64,000 nt of DNA, from assembly GCF_964656455.1 (NCBI RefSeq), contig NC_135717.1:13720775-13784774 (forward strand). The letters run 5' to 3'. Each line of letters starts with the position of its first letter. Position 1 is the stretch's first letter. The notes below the pieces were generated by a model that ran no database searches, was not told the DNA's origin, and was given only the letters and a program-made list of their open reading frames with translations. This document shows, piece by piece, positions 55,060-64,000 of the stretch. The stretch is from Halichoerus grypus. Taxonomy: Eukaryota > Chordata > Mammalia > Carnivora > Phocidae. A program made the position numbers and the translations under genes.

Positions 55060-55400
55060 CAACACAGTCGCATGTGGTTAAAATGCCCTTCTCGTCCACT
55101 GGTGCCCAGAGGAGCAGCCTCAGCCCCTTCCTCCATGAAGCCTGCTATCATCTCCAGACTCGGTGTAATCTCTCCACAGCCCCTTCATCCACACCTCCCT
55201 TACGGCCATGATCATTTTCTTTGCCTTATCACCTATTACATTTCACATCCCTATCCCTTCTGTCAATGTCTGAGCCCTATTAGATTCTTTTATTAGGATT
55301 TTAAGATAGAATCCCTGGTCCTGTTTATTTTTGTGTCCAGCCTGTACCTAGCACAATGTATGGTACACAAAAGGCATTCCATCCATTGTTGCTGTTGTGA
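55060..55400 (+). repeat. L2 3' UTR remnant
   Basis: 'TCCTCCATGAAGCCTGCTATCATCTCC', 'TTTGCCTTATCACCTATTACATTTCACATCCC', 'TTTATTTTTGTGTCCAGCCTGTACCTAGCACAATGTATGGTACACAAAAGGCATTCC': full sense L2 tail order. Confidence 0.9.
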
Positions 55401-56500
55401 TTATTGACGGGGATATCCAATGAACTCTGAATGAAGGAAGTTAATTCAGCATATGCGGAAACATCCCTTCAGTAAAATATTAAAAGGGAAGGAAGGTCTA
55501 AAGATAGTTCGGCACAATATATAAAAATCTTACAAAAACCCATCACATAGGTCATTAGGCAACGCAAAACCATAGAAGAGAAAAATTAGGACAAAATCAT
55601 CACATAACACCACCGTTTAAGTGTGAAGAACTAGTGTTTTACTCCTGATTATGTGAGCAGCCCTCTGAGAATGCCATTAGGTTTCCTGGTATGTAATTGA
55701 AAGGCGCTCCCCGGCTGCAGATTTCAAAGTCGCAACTGCATGGGGAGATCCTTTTTTCCCTCTTCTCTGGCTTGATTATTATCCTGTCCTACCCAGCCTG
55801 ACACTGAAAGCTCACTTTACTCTTGACTTCAAGGCTTGTGTCAACTTTTAACTGTCTTTTCTTGCTGTGCTCATTTTATCGTTGGTTTGTTAATAAATAT
55901 TTGCCATCTGTAGCAAATCTTAAAATGTAGCAAAATCTTAAAATGTCTACAGCAAAAAAAGCACGAGACAGGGAACTTGGCATTTCATAAGAAGAGACGT
56001 TTTCTCCCTAAATCTCATATGTGTGTGGGGGCGCGTGTGAGTATGCACACACACACACACACACACACAAATGCGCACACACGTTCCCTGGCATACACAC
56101 CCCCCTTCCTTATTTATTCATCTTTTATTCACTTTTGAGATATGATTGTTGAACCAAGGTTTTTACCAAAATTCCCTTCAGTCTGGGGGGACTAAGTAAT
56201 CAAGGCGAGTGTGCCAAACCCAAGACGTCTCTGCAGGAGAGGTATAAAATAGGCAGAGAGCCTGACAATGACTCATAAACTGTCCTTACAGTTCAGGGCA
56301 TAAGTTTATTGGGGGCCCTGGGATTTCACTGCTGCAGTCTTTGGTATCACCTCATTGTCTTGGAATTCTTTCTGTTCCACACCCTTCTGTTTTCTTTGCG
56401 GGAAGGTTTTAGACAAGCGTAACACACGTGTGTCTCTGACCTCGTGTCAGCTATGGCGTCTTCTGAGCTGATCCCAGCTGGGAGTGCTCCCTGAGTTGTG
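55401..56500. other. Unique AT-rich sequence with (CA)n
   Basis: (CA)12 at 56046-56069 in a longer alternating tract. 55640-55900 is non-repetitive and may be conserved. No gene seen. Confidence 0.4.
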
Positions 56501-57016
56501 GCAACAGTGCTCCATCTTGCCCTTTGCATCAGCAACAGCGAAATTAAGAACCGTGCTTTTGCTGTGTTATGCGGCGTAACTGGTGACCTCCGAATCGTAA
56601 TGGCCTCACCAACAAGAGGTCATTTTTCCTCATGTCACATGCCCTCTACGGGTTCAAGGCAACCCTGTGATCTTCTCCAGACTGTGGGTTGACTGAATGT
56701 CTGTTCTGTGTCTTCTCATTTCGGGGACCCTGCCCTGTGGGTACTACCTATGTGGCACATGCTGTTCTTACAGAGGGGACAGGAGCAATGACAGCCAAAT
56801 GGCACAAGAAGCCCTTGAAGATCTTGTTGGAACATGGTCTGTGTCAGCTCCATTCACACACCATTGGTCCAAACAAGTGACATGACCAAGCTCATGGTCG
56901 GGGAGGTGGGGAAGTTCCCAGGGAAGCGTGGTCAGAGCGGGCAGAAGGGGAGCAATTATGTTCAATGAATATAATCTGTTTCCCTTTAAAATTCCACTAC
57001 CTTCAGGGGAAATTCA
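56501..57016. other. Repeat-like sequence, family unassigned
   Basis: Phrases near 56560-56960 ('CACCATTGGTCCAAACAAGTGACATGACCAAGCTCATGG', 'GGGGAGGTGGGGAAG') resemble a known mammalian interspersed repeat in style. I could not name it. Frames of about 60 codons only. Confidence 0.3.
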
Positions 57017-57029
57017 AAATCCTAGTGAA

Positions 57030-57168
57030 GAGGCGCCTGGGTGGCTCAGCCGGTTAAACGTCTGCCTTCAGCTCAGGTCATGATCCTACTTCTCCCTCTC
57101 CCTCTGCTGCTCCCTCTGCTCATGCTCTCTCTCTCTCAAGTAAATAAATAAAATCTTAAAAAAAAAAG
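57030..57168 (+). mobile_element. SINEC with internal deletion
   Basis: AGGCGCCTGGGTGGCTCAGC head runs to GGTCATGATCCT, then jumps to ACTTCTCCCTCTCCC, losing about 65 bp including the B-box region. TSD AAATCCTAGTGAA, 13 bp perfect, at 57017-57029 and 57169-57181. Confidence 0.97.
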
Positions 57169-57181
57169 AAATCCTAGTGAA

Positions 57182-57700
57182 CTTCATTACCAAATGATAG
57201 CTGTCACCCACAGCAAGGAAGAATGATTTGGCTGGATGGGTGGCTGCATGGGTGAATTTATAATCACCTATTTACAGGAAAAATGTGAGAAGACTTACAG
57301 TAAAAGCACAGATATAGAAGACCTAAGCCACGTGATCTAAGATTAAAAAAAGTGAAAAAAAACACTGAGTGTAAAATAAAATGTAAAGTTACATATAAAA
57401 AGGAAATACAAAGCATCAGTGATTGAAATAGCCCACTGGTCACCAGGGCAAAGAGGAAATGATGGAGTACTTAGCTCTCATTTGGTGGTGGTGAGTGTTG
57501 TACACATACGTTACGAGAGACACCTTTACCCGGCTCTGGGCTCCAAGAAGCCTTTGTTACTTGGTCTTTTGCATGAAGGCAGTGCAGAGCAGTATATAGA
57601 ATAATACCCGCAGTGGTGGATTAGGCATGTCATGCTCCTCTCCTCTGTAAGAGCGGAAGGCTGAGTGCATGTGTTACAGCACAGCTAGGGAGTGAATAAT
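57182..57700. other. Unique sequence, nothing recognised
   Basis: A-rich 57280-57420, then mixed sequence. A 61-codon plus frame at 57419-57604 has no domain. Confidence 0.4.
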
Positions 57701-58065
57701 CCGTGAATTTTACTTATGTTTACCTTAGTATTTGGAAAGCTAATTATGCAGTCAAGAACTGGTCGTTACAAAAGTGTTACGTTTGACGCTTGGGCTTTTC
57801 TATGGGAAGCTTTTGAACTATAATTACCTATAAAATGTAAACAAACTTTTGTTTAACAATAAAGATTAATTGTGATAACGAACAGAGAAGCAGGTACTCA
57901 ATAATGAGCTCTGTGATTAGCAAGGTGAACAGGAACAATAATTAATTAGCTTGCGACTCAGGCAAAGATGCTTGGCTACCTATTTCTCCTCCTTACCGGG
58001 TCAACTGTCGTCTAATGACAGAGTTCCGCTGAGAAGGTGGCAAGTCCGGGGCCCCTGCTGGTCCC
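57701..58065. promoter_or_regulatory. Enhancer-like block with forkhead, SOX and homeodomain motifs
   Basis: TGTAAACA at 57836-57843 (forkhead type), AACAAT at 57855-57860 (SOX type), TAATTAATTAG at 57939-57949 (homeodomain type), plus GATTAATTGTGATAA between them. Non-repetitive and unusually rich in developmental factor cores. Confidence 0.35.
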
Positions 58066-58189
58066 TTCAGCACAGTTAATAGACTCCTGCGTTGACTGAG
58101 GTTTTATTTTGAGCTGGTATCATCTCTAAAATTTTGATTTCTAGAATTCTGGTTAATCGTCAGTTCATGGCATTTGTGTTTGTCTAGGC

Positions 58190-58220
<31 letters not shown>
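58190..58220. repeat. (CA)n microsatellite
   Basis: About 15 uninterrupted AC/CA units ending at CTTAAAG. Confidence 0.98.
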
Positions 58221-58222
<2 letters not shown>

Positions 58223-58289
58223 AAAGACTTTTTTAGGAGGAATGTTAGGAGAATACCCCATTCCCTACTTCATTTCCTCTTAAAGTATG

Positions 58290-58432
58290 CTCTGGAAACA
58301 TAGCAGCACTTGAGGGGGCTGTTACCAACATTGATTGCACAAACCTTCTAAATCAGCATCTTTTGTAGGAGCACAGGAATTGTATTTTTAACCAGCTCTC
58401 TAATTGATTCTCAGGCACGCAATAATCTAGAC
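58290..58432 (+). repeat. MER5-like remnant
   Basis: 'AAATCAGCATCTTTTGTAGGAGCACAGGAATTG', 'TTTAACCAGCTCTCTAATTGATTCTCAGGCACGC' resembles the second half of a MER5-type element. It abuts the next transposon. Confidence 0.5.
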
Positions 58433-58640
58433 CAGCATCGTCCAACAGAGCTTTCTGTGATGATGAAAACACGCCATATCTATGCCATCCAACATGGTAG
58501 CCACATGAGCCAAGCAGGCCCTTCAGATGAAGCCAGTGCACTTGAGTGACTGAATTCTTGATTTCATTTTATTTTAACTAATTTATATTGAAATTTAAAT
58601 AGTCACATGTGGCCAGTGGCTACTGTATTGGATGGTGCAG
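58433..58640 (+). repeat. MER3-like (hAT-Charlie) element
   Basis: Ends CAGCATCGTCCAA and TTGGATGGTGCAG form inverted repeats (10 of 13 complementary). The left flank ATCTAGAC matches the hAT-Charlie nTCTAGAn target preference, and the right flank AGCTGGAT is a degraded copy. The body 'CATATCTATGCCATCCAACATGGTAGCC' fits. Full length, non-autonomous. Confidence 0.8.
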
Positions 58641-58705
58641 AGCTGGATAGTAAGTGGGCAGCGGTGATAGATGCGGTGGTAGTAGTAACGATAGCCACTA
58701 TTTGT

Positions 58706-58941
58706 TTTTTGTTGTTGTTTTAAAGAGTTATTTATTTGTTTGAGAGAGAGAGTTCGAGCGCATGCACACGAGCATGTGAGCAGGGGGAGGGGCAGAGGGA
58801 AAGGGGGAGAGAGAATCCTCAAGCAGACTCCTGCTGAGCGTGGAGCCCGACACGGGGCTCAGTCCTAGGACCCTGAGATCATGGCCTGAACCAAAAAATC
58901 AGGAGCCAGATGCCTAATTGACCGAGCCATCCAACGCCCCA
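58706..58941 (-). mobile_element. SINEC, antisense, older
   Basis: TTAAAGAGTTATTTATTTGT tail, head degraded to GAGCCATCCAACGCCCC. The perfect 15-bp TSD ATAGCCACTATTTGT lies at 58691-58705 and 58942-58956. A short GTTTTTTGTTGTTGTTT stretch makes up its tail. Confidence 0.97.
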
Positions 58942-58956
58942 ATAGCCACTATTTGT

Positions 58957-59050
58957 ATGTGGCTTGACCCTTGGGCTTTTCAAGTTTGCTACAGGGAGCA
59001 CTATTCTAAGTACTTTCCATACCTGAGGTCATTTAAACCTCACAAAATTC
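58957..59050 (-). repeat. MIR/L2-type fragment
   Basis: 'AGCACTATTCTAAGTACTTTCCATACC', 'GGTCATTTAAACCTCACAAAATTC' is the antisense MIR/L2 terminal phrase. Confidence 0.55.
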
Positions 59051-61735
59051 TAGGGTGTTTCCTAAAGGCAGTGGGTCAGTGAGGGACCCGTTAGGAGCAC
59101 AGAAGCCAAGCTGGGAGTTTCGAACAGAGAGTATTACTGGCAAGTGCTTCTGTCACCTGGGGACTCGGTGTGGAGCCAGGAACTCTGGGTTTCACAGGAG
59201 TTTGGAGCTTTTGTCTTCCTTCACTTCTTGAGACATGTAGACCCAGGCTGAAGACAGGGCATGGATCCTGTTTCCTTCTCCTGACTTCAGGCCTCCTGCC
59301 AGCGCCTCCCATTGGCAGAATCTAATTTTATGGCGCATATAATCTGTAGAACCTAATTTAATCAGAACCTAATCAGGAATCTAATCAGAATATAATTAGG
59401 CAAAGGGGTCTGGAAAATGTCATTTGGGGACTCCCTGCCCCCAGAATCCCAGGGCAGGGTTTAGAAGGGTGAGCTTGGCAATGAGGGAGAATATAGACAA
59501 GTCACCTGCATAGAGTTTTTCGATTAGCATTTCTCTTAGTCTTACGTATGTCTAACCACTTTCCAAGCTCAACAGCACAGGTCAGACAGTGTGTCCTGAG
59601 ATGCTTGGATCTAAAGGACCAAATCTGGACGAATCGGCAGTTTACACGTTTGCTTCAGCTAGATCGTATGCACAGGCGTACATGCACAAGGGGCTGCCAG
59701 CCCCCTTCATGGGGTCTTCATCCCTATTTTGCTAATTGGTCTCCTCTCTGATGAGCCTTGGGGGCTCTCTTCTGCAGAGCTTGAAGCTCTAGAGCCAGCC
59801 CTGAGGAGCCTGCTCCTTGCCTTTTCTGCTGGTCCAGCCGTGTCCATTGTTCTCCAAAACTTGCTACTCCCAAGTGGGGAGAAAGAATGGAGTGAAAAAA
59901 TACACAGAAGAGAAATTGTCTCTTGCTACACCTGTTTAAAGTTTCTGTCCTTCTCCCAGTGAAAACCCCACTGTCTTGGTAGGGTTGCTGTGTCTCCTCC
60001 TTCTGGCTCCTGTGTCTCCCCCTTTCGGCCCGGATTGTACTAAGCTCCTTATCTTTGGAGCTGGACTAGACATGGTGTGCGCCCCCATCTCCCCCCATAA
60101 CCTCATGCCAGGGAGAAGAGTCATCAATGCTCAGATTTCTCATTTACCCAACACTCAGACCAAGCAAGACATTGGGAAATATATTTCTCAATAAAAAAAT
60201 TTGAATTTTGTAAGGGAACTTCTCTGCATCACATGGCTTAAAAAGTCCTCACGTGGAAGCAAAGCTAAAGAATTAAGACAGGGACCAGCACAAATTAGTA
60301 ATATAAGTGACTAGCTCATGAATTTATTAAGCTGTAGGGAAACAAAAATGTGTCCATCTTCTCTTCCAGAATCCATAAAATAAATATGATGTATAATGTC
60401 TTAGAAAATAAATTAGGGAAGATAATGAGACTATTCTTATCTCTTGCAGCGGATGATGACAATTTTTTTTTTTAATTTCTGGTTTCTGTAGCAAATAATT
60501 TCAGAGCTCTACTTGTTCTTGGAGGTTCAGCAAGATAGTCTCTTTCCCGAGCATTGCAATGTTTTTCCACAGACTCTCATCCTCAGGAGAAATGCCGGGC
60601 CAGGTGATTGATTACCTCAGGTTTGAGTTGCCTGTCAGAGCCCATTTTCCTTTCTTATAGTGGGACAGAAGGATGTGCACAGATCACACATATAATTCTG
60701 GAAGTTTTATTCATGCGTCTCTGCTGGGCTGGGGTGGCATCATCTCTCTACCCCGTCCCTGGGCGCTGTATATTTGCTTTTGCTTGTTTGTTTTGGTTTT
60801 CTTTGGATTAATTTAAGACTCACAGTTTTGGTGTTACCTCCTCCTTGGGGGAATTACATTTTTGTGATACTCTGTATCATACTCCCTCCAGCGGTGTCTC
60901 CAGCCTGTTTTCTGGGTGCTTCGAGCTCCTAAGGGAGAATGGTACAACCCAGTATCTTGTTCCCCAAAGTAGTGGGTGCCAGGCTGCCCTGTTGTGTGTT
61001 TCTCTCCATCTCTGAGCCTTTGGGCCAGCAGGAAGATGGTGGGGAAGGGCCACATCGTTTCCTTGTCATCCTTCTAGAGGGCAAGAATGGTATTTCAGAA
61101 GGAAGCCACAGTTGTGTTTCTCTATCCAGCTCTGCTGACATGTACTTAGTAGATATTTCTTCCAGATTCTGACAGTAGGTTGCCTGAATCCAAGCTCTAG
61201 AATGATTAGTAATTTTTATTTTCTTCTTTGTTTTCATCCATCTTGCCCCCTGATGAGAAGGTGGCATGAGAGGGTGCTAGCCAGATGCTAAGTGACATCT
61301 GAGTCTAGCTCATGCTGTTCTTCTTCCTCTATCTCTTCGTTCAGAAATGATACCCAGGATCATACTCCCTGACAGGTGAAAACACCAGATCAGATCTGTG
61401 TGGGAAAGAAGGCCAGTTGAGTAAAATCGAGTACATTTCCTTTAAAGTCCGTGAATTTTTACCTATGAAGTAAAAGTGTACAAAAATTCTGTGTGGGGCC
61501 CCTGAAGTCCTGCTGTGAACAGATGATCATACAAAGAATAAGTCGTCCACTCTGTGGGGCTTCCTTCCAACATAGGGCCTGTTAATGACCACACTGGCTT
61601 TGTCTGTAGAGTTTGCATGGCAAGCATCTGTGTGAGGAAGAGTGGTGGGTGTGAAACCCTTGGTCACGTGGGCATGGTTTCATTTTCTCAGCTTATTAAG
61701 GCCAAGTGTCAAGACCCAAGAGGGTTACTAACAAT
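59051..61735. other. Unique sequence, no gene seen
   Basis: About 2.7 kb without recognised repeats. 59360-59400 holds three degenerate AATCAGAACCT-like units. 60190-60480 is AT-rich and non-repetitive. Frames up to 112 codons (60929-61267 minus) have no domain and are matched by antisense frames. Confidence 0.4.
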
Positions 61736-62075
61736 TGGAATATTAGTTGGTAAACATTAAGTACTTCTGCACCTGAGATGGATTTCCCCAAGGCAATTTA
61801 ATTTGTAAGAATAAATGCATTTAATTTCCAGCAATTGGAATTTCTGACTCTGTGTCCCATAATGCTGAAGCCGTGTCTATATTGCCCCAGCCAGGCCATT
61901 ATCAGGCCATGTTTAGTAATAAAAATCAATGATTTCAGTTTAACAGCTCATTTTATGACTCAGCTGACTGTCTTAACAATAAGTCTGTTTGGGCATTTAG
62001 CTATCAGAGATGAAAGACCATGCATCAGTGACTGTGCAAGGCAAGGGAGGTTGTTTATCAACTTTGGTCACTGTT
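61736..62075. promoter_or_regulatory. Enhancer-like unique block
   Basis: GTAAACA at 61750-61756, a second TTTAATTTCCAGCAATTGGAA stretch, TGACTCAGC at 61956-61964 (AP-1/MARE type) and AACAATAAG nearby. No repeat; the composition resembles a conserved non-coding element. Confidence 0.33.
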
Positions 62076-62519
62076 CTTCTCACTGAACTCCTTTTCCCGG
62101 AGGTACCAAAGAGGGCTAGCCATCATTAGTAGGTGTGTTCACCTGGGTTTTGGATTGCACCCAATTCTCTGCTTTGGGGAGACTCCTACATCTGGGCCTC
62201 ACCCTTTCCCAGGCAGCTTAGCACAGAGACCCAAGCCCTGGACACAGCCAGGGCCTGGACACTGGTCACTGCTCAAGTGGGAGCAAAGAAGACGGGCCTT
62301 CAGCCTCGAGGAGCTCCTTGTATAATGAGGAGTGCACGGATACAGATAAGCTTGAAGTTGTTTTGAGTCTGCCCTTACAGGGTTGAGTAGTAGCAAGTGG
62401 TTTGGCAAGACATGAACTTGGAAGAACAAGGTCCTTCACGTCCTGACCCCGCATGGTCAACCCCATTTTCGGGTTCCTCCTCCTCTGAGACACCCACAGG
62501 AGGACTCTCTGCTCCTGTC
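62076..62519. other. Unique sequence, nothing recognised
   Basis: Frames of 76-77 codons on opposite strands at 62133-62429, no domain. Confidence 0.4.
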
Positions 62520-62882
62520 TCCTTGGCTTACTTTGCATGCCCTGACCACACCATGCCCATTCAAACCTCCCGCCTTCCTCCATGGATCCTCTGCCAAGAT
62601 CCTCCGCCAGGATCTTTCTGCAGCCTGGGATGCCCTTTTGCATCTCACGGCATGTCTGCCTGGTGATTACTTATTCATTCTTTAAGGCTCAGCCCAACAC
62701 CTCCTCCTTTATACAGCTTTCTCCTCGATCAGTCTCTCAACTGTAGGAGGGTGGTTTCCATCCACCTTTTATATTTCAGATTGCATTGTATCAGCTACTT
62801 GATTACACATAACGAACTATGAACTCTTCAAAGGGGAGAACTGTGGCTTATGTATCTTTGCGTCCTCAGTGTCTAGTAGAGG
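62520..62882 (+). repeat. L2 3' UTR remnant
   Basis: 'TTTCTGCAGCCTGGGATGCCCTTTTGC', 'TTCATTCTTTAAGGCTCAGCCCAACACCTCCTCC', 'GAACTCTTCAAAGGGGAGAACTGTGGCTTATGTATCTTTGCGTCCTCAGTGTCTAGTA': a clear sense L2 tail, cut at its 3' side by the following LTR. Confidence 0.9.
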
Positions 62883-63326
62883 GTGGTAGATTGAATGGTG
62901 GGCCCCCCCCCAAAAAAAGATAGGACCCATGGGACATGTGATTGTGACCTTGTGTGGAAAGGCAGGGGGAGGGGGTCTTTGCAGATGTGATTGGTTTCGG
63001 GATTTCTAGATGAGACCATCCTGAATTATCTGGGTGGGCCCTAGGTTGGATGGCAAGTGTCCTTATAAGAGACAAGAGGAGAAGACACAGACATAGAGGA
63101 AAGGGCCAGGATTGGAGCTATGGAATCACAAGACAAAGTACGCCTGGGGCCACTAGAGGCTGGAAGTGGCAAAGGCAGATTCTCCCCTGGAGCCCTCGGA
63201 GGGGGTGCAGCCTGCCTATGCCTTGATTTTGGACTTCTGGCCTATAGAATTCTGAGAAGATGCATTTCTGATGTAAGCCTCCCAGTTTGTGGCGATTTGG
63301 TACGGCAGCCCTCGGAAACTAGTACA
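62883..63326 (+). repeat. MaLR-like solitary LTR
   Basis: 'GTGGTAGATTGAATGGTGGGCCCCCC', 'GACCTTGTGTGGAAAGGCAG', 'GTCTTTGCAGATGTGATTGGTTTCGGG', 'ATTATCTGGGTGGGCCCTAGGTTGGATGGC', 'TGATTTTGGACTTCTGGCC', 'GGTACGGCAGCCCTCGGAAACTAGTACA': near full-length, same family type as 23985-24740. It begins TG and ends near CA, without internal genes. Confidence 0.8.
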
Positions 63327-64000
63327 CACAGTGACCAGTACAGAGTCGGGGCTTAGCTGATGAATGAATAAACATCGATAATTCTGCACTTAGAACATTT
63401 AAAAGGGTTAAAGACATTTCAGTGGAAAAGGGAAAATCCTGGATGTGTCTTCTGCACACGTTTTTATGAGTCCAGTTGACACCCCAGAAACCAGAGCTTA
63501 CCAATGCCATTTCAAGCATCGTGCTCCTCCATGAAGGACAAAGGGGCCTCTTATACCTCCAGCCCATAGGCCAGCGGCACAGTGAGGGGACTCCATCCCC
63601 TCTGCTTCCAGTTTTCGGCAGGGATGAGAGACTGAGAACTCCACTCTGAGCCCTCCAGTCAACCCGAGAAAGACATGGCAGATAGTAGAGCACAAGTGCA
63701 CAGAAAAGATCATCAATTAACCTAATAAAATTGATTTAAAGGCCTTTAAACTTGAGAGTGTGTTCAGTGCCAATGAAGGATCTTCCCAGTCCCTTGAAAT
63801 GATGAGATAAAATGATCAGTCGCCCTTATCAACCTCCCTTTTTTGGTAATGCAATGGCAGGAACAGCTTTTCCACTGTCAGATTAACCCTCATTTTGTAA
63901 AGGGTCTCTACACTCTTCGCTCCTAAGTGCTTGGAGCTGAGCCTGTGAAACTCCTTTCTCCTTCATTGCTTGCCTCATATTTATTGGAGGCATGGTAGGA
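63327..64000. promoter_or_regulatory. Unique, conserved-looking end of window
   Basis: 63710-63960 is non-repetitive, with AATTAACCTAATAAAATTG and TGATGAGATAAAATGATC. A 124-codon minus frame at 63319-63693 has no domain. No gene supported. Confidence 0.25.

Noticed and set aside
62880..63340. Intact endogenous retrovirus
   Set aside because: Only a solitary LTR-type remnant is present. No gag, pol or env sequence is recognised beside this or any other LTR in the window.
1..64000. Prokaryotic operons, CRISPR array, phage or plasmid functions
   Set aside because: The repeat content (SINEC, L1, L2, MIR, MER) fixes the sequence as mammalian nuclear DNA. No regularly spaced repeats or operon-like frames exist.

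Overview
This window is nuclear DNA from a mammal of order Carnivora. I found no gene I can name, and no tRNA, rRNA, CRISPR array or prokaryotic feature. The strongest species clue is 22 copies of a tRNA-Lys-derived SINE with a head like GCGCCTGGGTGGCTCAGT and a CT-rich, AATAAA-rich tail. This is the carnivore SINEC family. The head form and the absence of the canid-specific young subfamily point to a non-dog caniform (bear, seal or mustelid side). That placement is inference. Nearly all open frames are chance frames, and the recurring peptide AWVAQSVKRLPSAQVMIPGS is simply the SINE head translated.

Layout. 1-4.5 kb: old MIR, LTR-like and L1 remnants, then a 213-bp direct duplication (2898-3110 and 3838-4050). 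4.5-11.4 kb: SINE-free, CpG-richer around 6.2 kb, then AT-rich old LINE-like sequence. 11.1-13.4 kb: fragmented L1, mostly antisense. 13.7-26.9 kb: densest SINE region, with tentative LTR remnants, L2, MIR and a MER20. 26.9-31.8 kb: SINE-free, GC-richer, mostly unassigned. 31.8-36.6 kb: a Tigger/MER2 element split by a SINE, a 5'-inverted L1, and a MaLR-like LTR. 36.6-37.8 kb: unique, conserved-looking sequence with one exon-like open block on the minus strand. 37.8-43.3 kb: large L2 copies in convergent orientation, broken by an LTR, an L1 tail and SINEs. 41.97-44.55 kb also carries two copies of an unassigned repeat ending in G-runs. 43.3-49 kb: enhancer-like unique blocks and an L1 tail split by a small retroposed insert. 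49-64 kb: unique sequence with scattered L2, MER5/MER3, SINEs and homeodomain/SOX/forkhead-motif-rich blocks.

Taken together this looks like an intron or intergenic stretch whose function, if any, is regulatory. Repeat class calls rest on remembered family consensus and on target-site duplications (TSDs) read directly from the sequence. Ancient LTR family names are tentative. The items most worth a second look are the two duplicated unassigned units, the 70-codon exon-like block at 37.5 kb, the insert-bearing SINE at 20.1-20.5 kb, and the retroposed insert at 45.96-46.14 kb.
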